A stretch of DNA of 64,000 nucleotides from Wenjunlia vitaminophila DSM 41686 (GCF_000380165.1 NZ_KB904702.1:124001-188000); one strand, 5' to 3'; positions 1 to 8,712 are shown, counted from the first letter of the stretch. Notes: generated from the letters alone by a model not told the origin. Made by a program: numbers and translations.

Positions 1-84
1 TTGGCGCTCGACGTCGTGGACGACCGGATCAGGCACATCTGGGCGGTGCGGAACCCCGAGAAGCTCCGCCCCTGGACGGGGTGA
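1..84 (+). CDS. C-terminal end of an ECF41/SigJ-like sigma factor (partial)
   Basis: The open frame enters from the left edge and stops at 82-84, giving 27 visible residues that end in IWAVRNPEKLRPWTG. This RxxWAVRNPxKL ending is typical of the SnoaL-like C-terminal extension of SigJ/ECF41 extracytoplasmic-function sigma factors; that part of the family is thought to modulate sigma activity. Only the tail is present, so sigma regions 2 and 4 cannot be checked. The next gene begins about 100 bases downstream on the same strand. Confidence 0.55.
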   Translation: MALDVVDDRIRHIWAVRNPEKLRPWTG

Positions 85-182
85 CTCCCCGCCACCCCGT
101 TGTCGAGACAGCCGGCCCGGGCGAACAGCCGAGCCAGCGACAGCCCGAACGTCCACCGAACACCGCGAAGGAGGCCGTCAGC

Positions 183-1763
183 ATGAAGGGCTTCGTGATC
201 CACAAATCGATACGGAAACGCGGTCTTCACCTCGGCACCGTGCCGGAGAGAGCCGCGGCCAGGAACAGCTCGACGCTGCTCACCCTCGATCACGACCTGG
301 ACGTCCTCCCCGAGGCGGGACGGCGCCTGACCGTGGCCGAGCTCGCCGATCACGTGGACGACCTGGCGGGCCGGCTGTCGGTGGCCGGGGTCCGCCCCGG
401 TGAACGCATCGTGATCTACAAGGCCGCCAACTTCGACGTCTGGGTCCTCGCCATCGCGGCGTCACGCGTCGGAGCCGTTCCCGTGATGCTGTCGCCCGCC
501 CTGGACGGAGCGACCGTCGGCGCCCTGCTCGAGCGGCTCGACCAACCGAAGTTGCTCACCGACCTGCACAAGCTCGACGTCCTCGCCGAGGTGCCGGTGA
601 CGGCCCTCACCAAACAGGTGATCACTGTCGCCGGAAGCTGGCCGGGGGCCACATCGCTCTCCGAGCTCGCCGGGGCACCTCGGGTCCAGCCGGTGTTCCG
701 GGCGATGGACGAGGCCGCGATGGTCACCCACACCTCCGGCACCACCGGGCTCCCCAAGCTCGTCGTGCACACGCCACGGAGCATGGGCGCCCGGCTCACT
801 CCCCAGTGGTGGCTCCTGTCACTGATCAGGAAACGGGAGACCGTCGCGATCAGCATCCCCTTCGTGCACTCACGGCTGTTCGCGGCGATGGCTCTGGCGC
901 TGCTCAAGGAAATGCCGGTCCTGCTCATGAACAAGTCCGACCCCGACGAGGTCGCCGCGTCGTTCGTCAAGCACCGGCCGGGGTTCGTCGAGGCACTTCC
1001 CAACTCGCTGATGGAGTGGGAGGGGCTCATCGACGACCCGCGCCGGCCGTTCGCCTCGGTGAAGTACTTCAGCAGCACGTTCGACGCGATCCACCCCAGG
1101 ACGATGAGCCGGCTGCTCAAGTCGTCGGAGCGGCGGGCGGCGCTGTTCTTCCAGATCTACGGGCAGAGCGAGGTGGGCCCCGCGGTCGGCCGGCCCTACT
1201 TCCGCAGGACCGCCCACCGGGCGGACGGGCGCTGCGTCGGTTTCGCGATGCCGGGCTCGGCGAGGGTCCGCGTGGTGAGCCGGGACGGCAGGCCGCCGTC
1301 CGAGAAGAACCCCGGCTTCATCGAGGTCGGGTGGGAGGGCCTGGCGAAGTCCTACTTCGGGGAGGAGGACAGGTTCGACGCCAACCTGCACGGCCAGTGG
1401 TGGCGGACCGGGGACGTCGGGTACCGCACCAAGCTGGGTTGCGTGCACATGCTCGACCGGGAAGTGGACATGATCCCCGGGGTGGGAAGCACCCTCGAGG
1501 TCGAGGACCTCGTGCTGAGCAGGCTGGAGGAGCTGAGCGAACTCGTCGTGGTGCAGGGCCCGAACTCCCAGCCGGTCCCGGTGATCTGCACCAACGAGGA
1601 CCGTCCGCTGGACCGGGACCGCTGGCGGGCGGCCGTCGCCGACTTCCCCCAACTGGCCGACCCGATCCAGGTCCCGCAGGCCGAACTGCCCCGGACCGCC
1701 ACGTTGAAGGTGAGGCGCGTCGAGCTGTCCCGCCGGCTCCAGGAACAGATGGAGCAGGCGTGA
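183..1763 (+). CDS. AMP-dependent acyl/aryl synthetase (class I adenylate-forming enzyme)
   Basis: A 526-residue stand-alone adenylation enzyme. It should activate a carboxylic acid as acyl-AMP and pass it to CoA or a carrier-protein thiol. Visible motifs, in order: A3-type THTSGTTGLPK near residue 180, IYGQSEVG (A5) near 325, WWRTGDVGY (A7) near 405, and a C-terminal PRTATLKVRR segment that supplies the A10 lysine. The ATG at 183 is chosen because AAGGAGG lies 9 bases upstream; an in-frame start at 81 would add a proline-rich leader with no ribosome site. An O-methyltransferase follows about 230 bases later on the same strand, so the two may modify one acid substrate. The substrate cannot be read from the sequence. 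Confidence 0.85.
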   Translation: MKGFVIHKSIRKRGLHLGTVPERAAARNSSTLLTLDHDLDVLPEAGRRLTVAELADHVDDLAGRLSVAGVRPGERIVIYKAANFDVWVLAIAASRVGAVPVMLSPALDGATVGALLERLDQPKLLTDLHKLDVLAEVPVTALTKQVITVAGSWPGATSLSELAGAPRVQPVFRAMDEAAMVTHTSGTTGLPKLVVHTPRSMGARLTPQWWLLSLIRKRETVAISIPFVHSRLFAAMALALLKEMPVLLMNKSDPDEVAASFVKHRPGFVEALPNSLMEWEGLIDDPRRPFASVKYFSSTFDAIHPRTMSRLLKSSERRAALFFQIYGQSEVGPAVGRPYFRRTAHRADGRCVGFAMPGSARVRVVSRDGRPPSEKNPGFIEVGWEGLAKSYFGEEDRFDANLHGQWWRTGDVGYRTKLGCVHMLDREVDMIPGVGSTLEVEDLVLSRLEELSELVVVQGPNSQPVPVICTNEDRPLDRDRWRAAVADFPQLADPIQVPQAELPRTATLKVRRVELSRRLQEQMEQA

Positions 1764-1994
1764 CCGTGGTCGGCGGGGGCGTGACCGCTCCCGCCGACCG
1801 TCCGCGGGACGGAGCGCGGACACGACCCCGGATGACCGTCGCCGGCGTCTGATTCGTCAGTGAGTAGAACCTCATCACGAACGGTGACCCGCACGCCGGG
1901 AGGGGTGCCCCTCAACAGGGGGCGGCATTTCTCCCACCTGGTGCGCCGCGGTGGTGTGGTGGTGGAGACAACCAACTCGAAAGGGATCAGTGGA

Positions 1995-3065
1995 ATGACG
2001 CCAGAAGCCACTCTCGCCCGTTTCCGTGAATACATGGTGGGACCCGCGCGGTTCATGAACCTGCTGTCCTGCTTCGAGCTCGGCATCATCGACGTGCTCC
2101 GGGAGAACCCCGGAATGACCGCGGCCAAGCTCGGCGACGCCGTCGGCGCCAAACCGGATGCCGTGGAACAGTTGCTGCACCTGCTGGTCAAGGAGGGCTT
2201 CGTCTCCCACGACGAGGGGTCCGGGGCCTACGCCCTCGACGCGCTCGCCGGGGTCGCCGAGGCCGACCTCAGGCGAGCGCTCACGTACATGAACATGATC
2301 AAGGTGGTCGCGCTCAGGCAGTTGTTCTACCTCACCGACAGCGTGCGGACCGGTACGCTCGTCGGCCTTAAGGAGCTCTACGGGGCCGAAGGAACCCTGT
2401 ACGGCGCCGTGGCGGACCACCGGGACCTGCGCGAGTCCTGGGCGACGTTGATGGACAACGTCACCGCCAACATTGATCCGTGGTTCTTCGGCAACGTCGA
2501 CATACCCGCCGGCGCCCGGGTGCTCGACCTCGCCGGGAACACCGGTCTCGGGGCGATCCACACCTACCAGCACAAGGCGTCCCCCGGGCTCCGGGTGACG
2601 ACCTTCGACCTGCCCGAGAAGGAAAAGGAATGCCTGGAGAACTTCAGGGCCCATGGGGTGGACGAACACTGCTCGTTCATCGGCGGTAACGTCTTCGAGG
2701 GAATCCCCAAGGGGTTCGACGTCGTGCTGATCAAGCACTTCCTCGACATGTTCGACAAGGACGACGTGTTCAGAATCCTCCAGGGCGTCCACAGCTCGCT
2801 CGAGGTCGGTGGACAGGTCAACATCATGGTGCCGGTGTACCCCGAGAACATAAAGGACACCGACAACTACAACGTTGACTTCTTCCCGGCCTTCTTCATC
2901 GGCTGCACCATGGCCCAGGGTGGGCCGCAGAAGCTTTCGACGTACCGCGGTTGGTTGGAGGAGTGCGGGTTCGAGGTCACGAAGGCGGTCACCAAGGACC
3001 CCGCCGAGGTGCCCCGGGACGTCATCCCCGTACAGGCGATCCTGTGCGCGACGAAGACCGCGTGA
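1995..3065 (+). CDS. SAM-dependent O-methyltransferase (methyltransf_2 family)
   Basis: A 356-residue protein with the layout of dimeric small-molecule O-methyltransferases. Residues about 10-100 form a winged-helix dimerisation domain (RFMNLLSCFELGIIDVL, then a helix-turn-helix-like stretch). The Rossmann SAM domain follows. Motif I reads VLDLAGNTGLG instead of the usual DVGGGxG, and the catalytic-loop region reads DVVLIKHFLDMF, with a histidine in the place usually taken by the histidine of family enzymes. The ATG at 1995 is preferred, with AAGGGATC about 9 bases upstream; in-frame upstream starts add a leader that does not look like protein. Substrates of this family are usually phenols or polyketide enols. 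Which one applies here is unknown, and the neighbouring acyl-AMP ligase is the only hint. Confidence 0.82.
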   Translation: MTPEATLARFREYMVGPARFMNLLSCFELGIIDVLRENPGMTAAKLGDAVGAKPDAVEQLLHLLVKEGFVSHDEGSGAYALDALAGVAEADLRRALTYMNMIKVVALRQLFYLTDSVRTGTLVGLKELYGAEGTLYGAVADHRDLRESWATLMDNVTANIDPWFFGNVDIPAGARVLDLAGNTGLGAIHTYQHKASPGLRVTTFDLPEKEKECLENFRAHGVDEHCSFIGGNVFEGIPKGFDVVLIKHFLDMFDKDDVFRILQGVHSSLEVGGQVNIMVPVYPENIKDTDNYNVDFFPAFFIGCTMAQGGPQKLSTYRGWLEECGFEVTKAVTKDPAEVPRDVIPVQAILCATKTA

Positions 3066-3159
3066 CCAACCGGGCGCGGTGGTCCCTCGGGCACCCGCCG
3101 CGGTACGGATCACCACGTCCGTGACGTGCGCGGGGTCCGAGGGCTGGCTCCGGCGTGAG

Positions 3160-3218
3160 GGCAGGGCCTCCCGGCAGCTCGGTGCGGCGATGTCGACCGA
3201 GCACCGGGAGGCCCTGCC
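3160..3218. terminator. Large bidirectional hairpin terminator
   Basis: Arms 3160-3174 and 3204-3218 are perfect 15-base complements (GGCAGGGCCTCCCGG and its reverse). A second 7-base stem (3177-3183 with 3196-3202) is nested inside. It lies between the convergent ends of the O-methyltransferase (+) and the SnoaL-like gene (-). There is no U-tract, as is usual in high-GC actinomycetes. Confidence 0.75.
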
Positions 3219-3238
3219 GTTCGGCTCGGCCGTGGCCG

Positions 3239-3658
3239 TCAGGACCAGAAGTCGTCGACCGCGCGTTGGTCGGCGTTGAAGATCGTGATCGCGGTGACCC
3301 GGGCGTCGTCCACGGTCACGAGGTGGACCGTCGGGTTGGTCAGGGGTGGGCGGCCGGTGCGGGTGGCTCGGGAGACGCCGTAGACGGCGGCGTGCCGCCG
3401 CCCGTCCATGATGTCGATGATCTCGGTCTGGGCACCGCCGGGGACTATGGCGTTCGTCGCGCTGGTGAAGCGCAGGAAGCCGCTGAGGCCGTGGTAGACC
3501 CCGGACACCGGGCTTGTGCCCGGCACGTCCAGCCGCGCTTCCGGGTGGAGGAGTCGGCCCACGGTGGCGGTGTCGCCGCGGGAGGCGGCGGCGTAGAGCC
3601 GTGCTGCCACCTCCCGGGGGGTGACACGGCCAGGTTCCGTGCTGGAGGCGCTGTCCAC
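3239..3658 (-). CDS. SnoaL-like / NTF2-fold protein
   Basis: A 139-residue single-domain protein. The N-terminal helix pattern (VAARLYAAASRGDTATVGRLLHPEARLDVPG) and the later HLVTVDDARVTAITIFNADQ strand pattern fit the NTF2/SnoaL fold, used by polyketide cyclases, limonene-epoxide hydrolases and many orphan actinomycete proteins. The start is a GTG at 3658 with GGAAG upstream. It is the last gene of the ABC/TetR operon. No catalytic Asp/His set can be assigned with confidence, so the biochemical role is open. Confidence 0.7.
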   Translation of the reverse strand: MDSASSTEPGRVTPREVAARLYAAASRGDTATVGRLLHPEARLDVPGTSPVSGVYHGLSGFLRFTSATNAIVPGGAQTEIIDIMDGRRHAAVYGVSRATRTGRPPLTNPTVHLVTVDDARVTAITIFNADQRAVDDFWS

Positions 3659-3695
3659 TGCTGACTTCCGTTCTGCAGGTGGGCGTTCAGGGGTG

Positions 3696-3842
3696 TCACT
3701 GCGGGGGCAGTACGCCCACGACGTGCAGCATCAGGCCGATGGCCGAGAAGGCCACTGCCGCGACGACGACCAGCACCGTCCTGCGGGTGTTCGTCCGCCC
3801 ACCGGTGGTCTGGTACGGGGTCGGTCCGGGTGACTGGCGCAT
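3696..3842 (-). CDS. Small single-pass membrane protein
   Basis: A 48-residue ORF starting at the ATG whose complement is 3840-3842, with a good AGGAG site 7 bases upstream. It has a polar N-terminus (about 22 residues, including TNTRR) followed by one hydrophobic segment (VLVVVAAVAFSAIGLMLHVV) and a short tail. It lies between the TetR and SnoaL-like genes in the same direction and is probably co-transcribed. Function unknown; an accessory subunit of the adjacent ABC exporter is possible. Confidence 0.6.
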   Translation of the reverse strand: MRQSPGPTPYQTTGGRTNTRRTVLVVVAAVAFSAIGLMLHVVGVLPPQ

Positions 3843-3861
3843 CGAGATCTCCTGTGTGGGA

Positions 3862-4470
3862 TCACTGCCCGGCGGCGATGGCCGTCGCCGTGGCGGTGAG
3901 CATCTGTTCCAGTGCGGGGCGGGTGGGGTGGGGCCACTCCTTGCCGGCGATGAGCAGGTTGTGCAGGGTGCTGGCGATGAGGTAGCCGAAGGCGTGTTCG
4001 TCAACGTGCGCGGCGACGCGTCCTGCCTGCTTCTCGGCGGTGAGGTAACGAGACAGGACGTCGGGGAAGGCGCTCGGGCCCATCCCACCGTTCTCGGCGG
4101 TGTCGGCGACCGCCTGCCGCAACGCCGCGTCGGCGAAGATCTCCTGACTGAGGGCGATCGCCGGTGAGTCGAGGAACGCGGTGGCGAACCGGGTGAGGTT
4201 CCCGCCGACGGTCCCGGTGCCGGCGCTCTGGACGAGCTCGGCGCACGCCGCGCGGAGCTGGTCCAGTTCAGCGTCCACGATGGCGGTCACCAGCTCACGG
4301 CGGTCGGCGAAGATCTTGTAGGGAAGACCGACGGCGCAACCGGCCTCGGCGGCGAGCGCCCGGGTGGTGAGCGCGGAGGCGCCCTCGCGGGCGATCAACT
4401 GGCGGGCGTGCTCGATCAGGGAGGCCCGCAACCGGGCGGTGGCCTCGGCGCTCCGCTTAGCCGGTGACAT
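3862..4470 (-). CDS. TetR-family transcriptional regulator
   Basis: 202 residues. The N-terminal helix-turn-helix is clear at residues about 10-55 (LIEHARQLIAREG, then TTRALAAEAGCAVGLPYKIF). The C-terminal ligand-binding helices are divergent, as usual. The ATG is at 4470; the gene overlaps the end of the ABC permease by 14 bases and so sits third in the operon. The 22-base inverted repeat at 6122-6170, at the head of the operon, is the obvious operator, so I infer that it autorepresses the ABC operon and responds to the exported compound. Confidence 0.88.
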   Translation of the reverse strand: MSPAKRSAEATARLRASLIEHARQLIAREGASALTTRALAAEAGCAVGLPYKIFADRRELVTAIVDAELDQLRAACAELVQSAGTGTVGGNLTRFATAFLDSPAIALSQEIFADAALRQAVADTAENGGMGPSAFPDVLSRYLTAEKQAGRVAAHVDEHAFGYLIASTLHNLLIAGKEWPHPTRPALEQMLTATATAIAAGQ

Positions 4471-5203
4471 CGTCACGCTCCACCTGGCGCACCCCGACCA
4501 CCAGGGCCACGGTGACGAGCCCGAGCAGGACCGCACAGGCCGAACCCACCGGCAGCAGGTGCTCGGCCGGCTGACGGCGCAGGCTCAGCGACGCGACGCC
4601 GGGCAACCAGCGGAACACCGAGGGAGCCGCCGCGAACAGCGCGGGCTCCACCAGCACCGTCCACGTCAGCGCCCCCACCAGTGCGGGCACCGGGCGCCGG
4701 ACGATCGCCCCGACGGCGACGCCGATCACCCCGAATAGGGCGGCGACCGCGACACAGCCGATCAGGGTCAGCCACACCGCCGACCGTTCCAACGGCAGGG
4801 CCAGGCCCCTGGCGCGGTACCAGCCCCATGCCGTCGCCGTGGCGGCCAGGGCCGCCACCAGCCCGTAGAGCGCTCCCAGCCCCAGGTAGACGACCGTCTT
4901 GACACCCACCACCCGTGAACGCCGGGGAGTGCTGAGGAACACCTGACTGGCCTGCCCGAACCGCCACTCGCCCGCCATGCCGATGACGCCGGCCACCAGG
5001 ACGAGGATCGCCCCACCGGCCGCACCGTGCAGCGCCTCACGTATCCGGTGGTCGCTGAGCAGGTCCGTGGACTCGCCGTCAGCGGCGATCAGGGGGGCGA
5101 TCGTGCCGAGGACCCCCACGGCGACGGTGCTCACCAGCAGCCACCAGGTGACGGGAGTTGCGCCGACCTTGCGCAACTCGGCGCGGAACAGGTGCCCCAT
5201 CAC
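4457..5203 (-). CDS. ABC-2 type transporter permease
   Basis: 248 residues with about six hydrophobic segments. The N-terminus (MMGHLFRAELRKV) is typical of ABC-2 permeases, where an amphipathic helix precedes the first membrane span; an extracellular segment follows (IAADGESTDLLSDH). The start codon overlaps the stop of the ATPase gene at 5200-5203, so translation is coupled. With the ATPase it forms a two-component drug or peptide exporter. The substrate is unknown. Confidence 0.85.
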   Translation of the reverse strand: MMGHLFRAELRKVGATPVTWWLLVSTVAVGVLGTIAPLIAADGESTDLLSDHRIREALHGAAGGAILVLVAGVIGMAGEWRFGQASQVFLSTPRRSRVVGVKTVVYLGLGALYGLVAALAATATAWGWYRARGLALPLERSAVWLTLIGCVAVAALFGVIGVAVGAIVRRPVPALVGALTWTVLVEPALFAAAPSVFRWLPGVASLSLRRQPAEHLLPVGSACAVLLGLVTVALVVGVRQVERDDVTG

Positions 5204-6141
5204 GCCACCTCCGCATCGGCGGCGGTGCCGGGCTGCCGGATCGGCGAGCCGGCCAGCCGGAAGTACACGTCCTCGAAGCTGTTGGGCCGCTCGGTGAGCC
5301 AGTGGACCGGTCCCGCGCCCACGGCGGCGGCGAGCTCACCGGTCTCGCGGGCCGAGGCCCCCTCGATCAGCAGGGTGTCCCCCTCGGTCACGACCCTGAG
5401 GCGGCGGGCGCGCAGGGCCCGTTCCATGGCCGCGGGGTCGGCGCAGCGCAGCTCGACCACGGACTGTCCGACCAGCAGTTCGTCGAGCGGGGTGTCAGCG
5501 ACGAGACGGCCGTGGTCGATGATCAGCACGCGGTGGGCGATCTCGGCCAGCTCGGACAGCAGGTGACTGGAGACCAGCAGCGCACGGCCCTCCCCGGCCA
5601 ACTGGCGCAGCAGGTTCCGCACCCACAGGATGCCGGGGGGATCGAGGCCGTTGACGGGTTCGTCGAGGACGAGGACCCCCGGGTCACCGAGCAGCGCGCC
5701 GGCGAGCGCCAGTCGCTGGCGCATCCCCAGGGAGAACCCGCCGACCCGTCGTTGGGCGTGTTCCGTCAGCTCCACCAGGTCCAAGACCTCGTCCACCCGC
5801 CGGAGCGGGAGGCCAGCCGCCGTGGCGATGACGCTCAGGTGCGTGCGGGCCGAGTGCCCCGGATGGGCACCCGGGCCGTCGACGACCGCACCGACCTCCC
5901 GGCGCGGGTGCTCCAGGTCCCGGTAACGCCGCCCGTTCACCAACGCCGTGCCGGCCGAGGGCGTCACCAGCCCCAGGAGCATCCGCATCGTCGTCGTCTT
6001 GCCCGCGCCGTTGGCCCCGACGAAGCCGGTGATCGTCCCCGCGGGGACGTCGAAGGAGACGTCGTCGACCACCGAGCGGTGGCCGAACACCTTCGTCAAC
6101 GAGCGGCAGGCAATCTCTCCCTGTCGTGAGCGCATGCTCAC
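5200..6141 (-). CDS. ABC transporter ATP-binding protein
   Basis: A drug-exporter type nucleotide-binding subunit of about 313 residues. Walker A reads GANGAGKT (residues about 40-47), the signature FSLGMRQRLALAGALL, Walker B VLVLDEPVNGLDP, and the H-loop VSSHLL. The start is either GTG 6141 or ATG 6135. Both lie inside the large operator dyad and neither has a Shine-Dalgarno sequence, which suggests a leaderless transcript. It is first in the operon with permease, TetR, small membrane protein and SnoaL-like gene. Confidence 0.9.
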   Translation of the reverse strand: MSMRSRQGEIACRSLTKVFGHRSVVDDVSFDVPAGTITGFVGANGAGKTTTMRMLLGLVTPSAGTALVNGRRYRDLEHPRREVGAVVDGPGAHPGHSARTHLSVIATAAGLPLRRVDEVLDLVELTEHAQRRVGGFSLGMRQRLALAGALLGDPGVLVLDEPVNGLDPPGILWVRNLLRQLAGEGRALLVSSHLLSELAEIAHRVLIIDHGRLVADTPLDELLVGQSVVELRCADPAAMERALRARRLRVVTEGDTLLIEGASARETGELAAAVGAGPVHWLTERPNSFEDVYFRLAGSPIRQPGTAADAEVA

Positions 6142-6170
6142 GACGTTATCGTGAGCATGCGCTCACGACA
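6122..6170. promoter_or_regulatory. TetR operator: perfect 22-base inverted repeat over the ABC-operon start
   Basis: 6122-6143 and 6149-6170 are exact reverse complements separated by five bases (CGTTA). Each arm contains a smaller near-palindrome, GTGAGCgcatGCTCAC, so the element looks like two adjacent operator sites for TetR dimers. It covers the start codon of the ABC ATPase. Binding would block transcription of the whole operon, including the tetR gene. Confidence 0.8.
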
Positions 6171-6314
6171 AGGGGGTGGCCGGCCCCGGGGAACATCGGT
6201 ACCGCGCTGATCCGCTTCGCCGCTGGGGTTCGGTTACCTGCCTCCGGACCTGCACCGGGGCTGGCTGCGGTCCGGATCGTGCCGGTGGAACTCCGGGTGA
6301 TGAACAGGCCGAGG

Positions 6315-6359
6315 CCTACGGAACGTTCGCCTACGGAACGTTCACCTACGGAACGTTCA
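6315..6359. repeat. Three tandem 15-base repeats with a GAACGTTC palindrome
   Basis: Three head-to-tail copies of CCTACGGAACGTTCA (the first ends in G) occupy 6315-6329, 6330-6344 and 6345-6359. Each carries the 8-base palindrome GAACGTTC. They lie in the non-coding stretch between the 3' end of the ArsR-type gene and the ABC-operon promoter, about 175-220 bases upstream of the latter. They resemble a cluster of regulator binding sites. Confidence 0.6.
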
Positions 6360-6388
6360 CCGAGGAGCCGACGAGACGACCACGGCGG

Positions 6389-7351
6389 TCAGACGCCCGT
6401 GACCAGCGTGCCGAGGGCCGTGCGCTGGTGGGTGACCGAGCGGCCCGTGCGGGTCGTCGTCGCCATGCCTGCCGATCTGAGCGCCGCCGCGTGCGACGAG
6501 GCCGTCGCGTTGCTGACGTGGAGGGCGCGGGCCAGGGATGTCGTGGTGTGAGGCTCGGCGAGGAGGCGCAAGGCGTCCAGCCGGGTGCGGCCCAGGACGG
6601 CGGCCAGGGTCTCGGCGGGGACGGCCGGGCGCCCCGCAGTGGGCGGGAGCCCGGGACCGGCTGGGTACGTCAGGACTGCGGGACGGCCCGGGGTGTCCTG
6701 AAGAAGTGGGCCCGCCGGGTGGTGGAAGGTGGGCAGCAGAACCAGGCCGCGCCCATCGAGGCGGACGTCGCGGTCCGGCGCTGCGCCGGGCCATTCCCAC
6801 ACACCCTCGTGGAGTCGGCTGCCCGGGGCCAGGCCGGTCAACGTGGCGGCCACGCCGTGCTCGGCGACCGTCAGGGCGTAGTGGGCGAACTCCTCACGGT
6901 GCAGATCCTGTACGACGGACCAGACCGGGGCGAGGACCGTCTCGTACGCGGCCTGCTGGGCGTGGTGCAGGGTGCGCCAGGCCGTCTCGTCGCCCGCGCG
7001 CAGGCCGCGGATCCAGAGAGGGGCGGGCACCGCCCCGTAGACCCGCTCCAGCTCGGAACGGACGAGACCGGGGCTGGTGGCGCGGATCTGTTCGAAGCCG
7101 TCGGCCATGGTGTCGCCGAGGACGTCGAGGAAGGAGGGCGGGCGGCCCGCTGGAACCAGGTCGCCGAGCGGGTCAGTTGCGGCCGGGAGGGAGCGCAGGA
7201 CACGGACGCGCCACGGCGCGAAAAGCGGCCCGCCACGCCGGGTCACGGCTGTCGTCAGGGCGGCGTGCAGTTCCTGGAGCGGCGCCGGGCGGGGTGCGAA
7301 GCGGATCCGGGCGAAGTCCTGCGCGGTGAACTGGATTCGCAGCACCCTCAC
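6389..7351 (-). CDS. ArsR-type winged-helix transcriptional regulator
   Basis: 320 residues. The C-terminal third carries an ArsR-like winged helix (AVLGRTRLDALRLLAEP, TTSLARALHVSNATASSHAAAL, then a wing with TTRTGRSVTHQRT). The long N-terminal region has the DUF5937-like arrangement found in many actinomycete ArsR proteins. The start is GTG 7351 with GAGGAGG immediately upstream. It is transcribed away from the hydrolase gene at 7430, sharing a promoter region of about 78 bases, so that gene is its likely target. Confidence 0.78.
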   Translation of the reverse strand: MRVLRIQFTAQDFARIRFAPRPAPLQELHAALTTAVTRRGGPLFAPWRVRVLRSLPAATDPLGDLVPAGRPPSFLDVLGDTMADGFEQIRATSPGLVRSELERVYGAVPAPLWIRGLRAGDETAWRTLHHAQQAAYETVLAPVWSVVQDLHREEFAHYALTVAEHGVAATLTGLAPGSRLHEGVWEWPGAAPDRDVRLDGRGLVLLPTFHHPAGPLLQDTPGRPAVLTYPAGPGLPPTAGRPAVPAETLAAVLGRTRLDALRLLAEPHTTTSLARALHVSNATASSHAAALRSAGMATTTRTGRSVTHQRTALGTLVTGV

Positions 7352-7429
7352 ACCTCCTCGTCCTGGGCCAGCCTTTCGGCCAGGGCCTGAACCTTCGCAT
7401 CATGACGGCCCCCGCCCAAGGATCCTCGT

Positions 7430-8503
7430 ATGACTTCTCGACGCACTCTTCTGAAAGGCACCCTATGCGGGGGTGCCGCCGCCCTGGTGCCCACGGCTGC
7501 GTCCGCCTCCGGTGGCGGCTCGATCCTCCGGCTGCCCGCGCCCACCGGCCCGTACCCCGTGGGCATGCAGACGGTCCACCTGACGGACCCGGTCCGTACC
7601 GACCCGTGGGTGGGCGGCGTGCGGGAGTTGATGCTGACCGTCCTGTACCCGGCCCGATCGGTACACGGCTTCTCCAGGGCCCCGCAGCTCACCCCGGACG
7701 AGGCCGGGGTGTTCGCCGAGTACGCGCCGCACGTTCATCCGGGACTGCCGGAGCCGGGAGCGGTGGACTGGGGCGCGGTCCTCACCCATGGCTACGTGGG
7801 CGCGCCGCCGCTGCCCGGGCGGCGGCCGGTACTGGTGTACTCACCCGGCGGCGGTGACTCCCGGACACTCGGCACGACCCTCGCCGAGGACCTGGCGAGC
7901 CACGGCCGAGTGGTCGTCCTCGTCGACCACCCCGGTGACGCCTCTCAGGTTGAACTGCCGACCGGGATGCGAACGACCGTCCTGATCGGACCGCCGGACC
8001 CGGCGACCTTCCGCACGATGGTGGACACCCGGATCGCGGACCTTCGCCTGGTCCTGGGCCGGCTCGGCGACCTGCCGCTCGCACCGGCCATGGACCTCTG
8101 CCGGATCGGGTTGTACGGGCACTCCGCAGGCGGCACGGCGGCGGTGTACGCGGCCGGCCGCGACCGCAGGGTCGGCGCGGTGGCGAACCTGGAGGGCTAT
8201 CTTGACCTGTACCCGACGCCGGACGTCTTCGACCGGCCGCTGCTGCTGTTCCGCACCGACGGATTCGAGGGCGCCGCCCGTATCGAGTCCTCCTGGGCGA
8301 ACCTTCCCGGCCGCCGCGTGCTGCTTGCCGACGCGAACCACTGGGCATTCACCGACTACGGCTCGCTCGTCGCACAGCTCCAGGCCGCCGGTCTTGTGAC
8401 GGCGACAGCGCGAGCCGCGCTCATCGGCACCGGCGACCCGGTTGTGACGCTCGCTGAGGTACGGGCCCGGGTGGGGTCCTTCTTCGCCCACCACCTGTCG
8501 TAG
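7430..8503 (+). CDS. Tat-exported alpha/beta hydrolase (PAF-acetylhydrolase-like)
   Basis: 357 residues. The N-terminus SRRTLLKG followed by an alanine-rich stretch is a twin-arginine signal. The catalytic region shows GHSAGG (nucleophile serine near residue 230), and an aspartate (LLFRTDG) and a histidine (DANHWAF) fit the rest of the triad. The overall pattern, with VYSPGGGDSR before the nucleophile elbow, resembles the platelet-activating-factor acetylhydrolase/esterase group. It is divergent from the ArsR-type regulator. It probably cleaves esters or lipids outside the cell; the substrate is unknown. Confidence 0.8.
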   Translation: MTSRRTLLKGTLCGGAAALVPTAASASGGGSILRLPAPTGPYPVGMQTVHLTDPVRTDPWVGGVRELMLTVLYPARSVHGFSRAPQLTPDEAGVFAEYAPHVHPGLPEPGAVDWGAVLTHGYVGAPPLPGRRPVLVYSPGGGDSRTLGTTLAEDLASHGRVVVLVDHPGDASQVELPTGMRTTVLIGPPDPATFRTMVDTRIADLRLVLGRLGDLPLAPAMDLCRIGLYGHSAGGTAAVYAAGRDRRVGAVANLEGYLDLYPTPDVFDRPLLLFRTDGFEGAARIESSWANLPGRRVLLADANHWAFTDYGSLVAQLQAAGLVTATARAALIGTGDPVVTLAEVRARVGSFFAHHLS

Positions 8504-8712
8504 CGCAACTACGAGGAGGCGGCCGGTGGCCTGCTGCGGCCGCACAGCGGGGCGTCGGTCGTCTGTCGTCACGACGGCGCGTTCTCCGCGATAGCGATCC
8601 GCCAGCTTCGTCCTCAGGTCGCCGAGGAAACCGGTCTGCTGACAGCCACAGTGGTTCGGCAGATCGCCGTTGAGGACAAGCCTCACCCGACACGGGACAG
8701 CCACGACCAACC

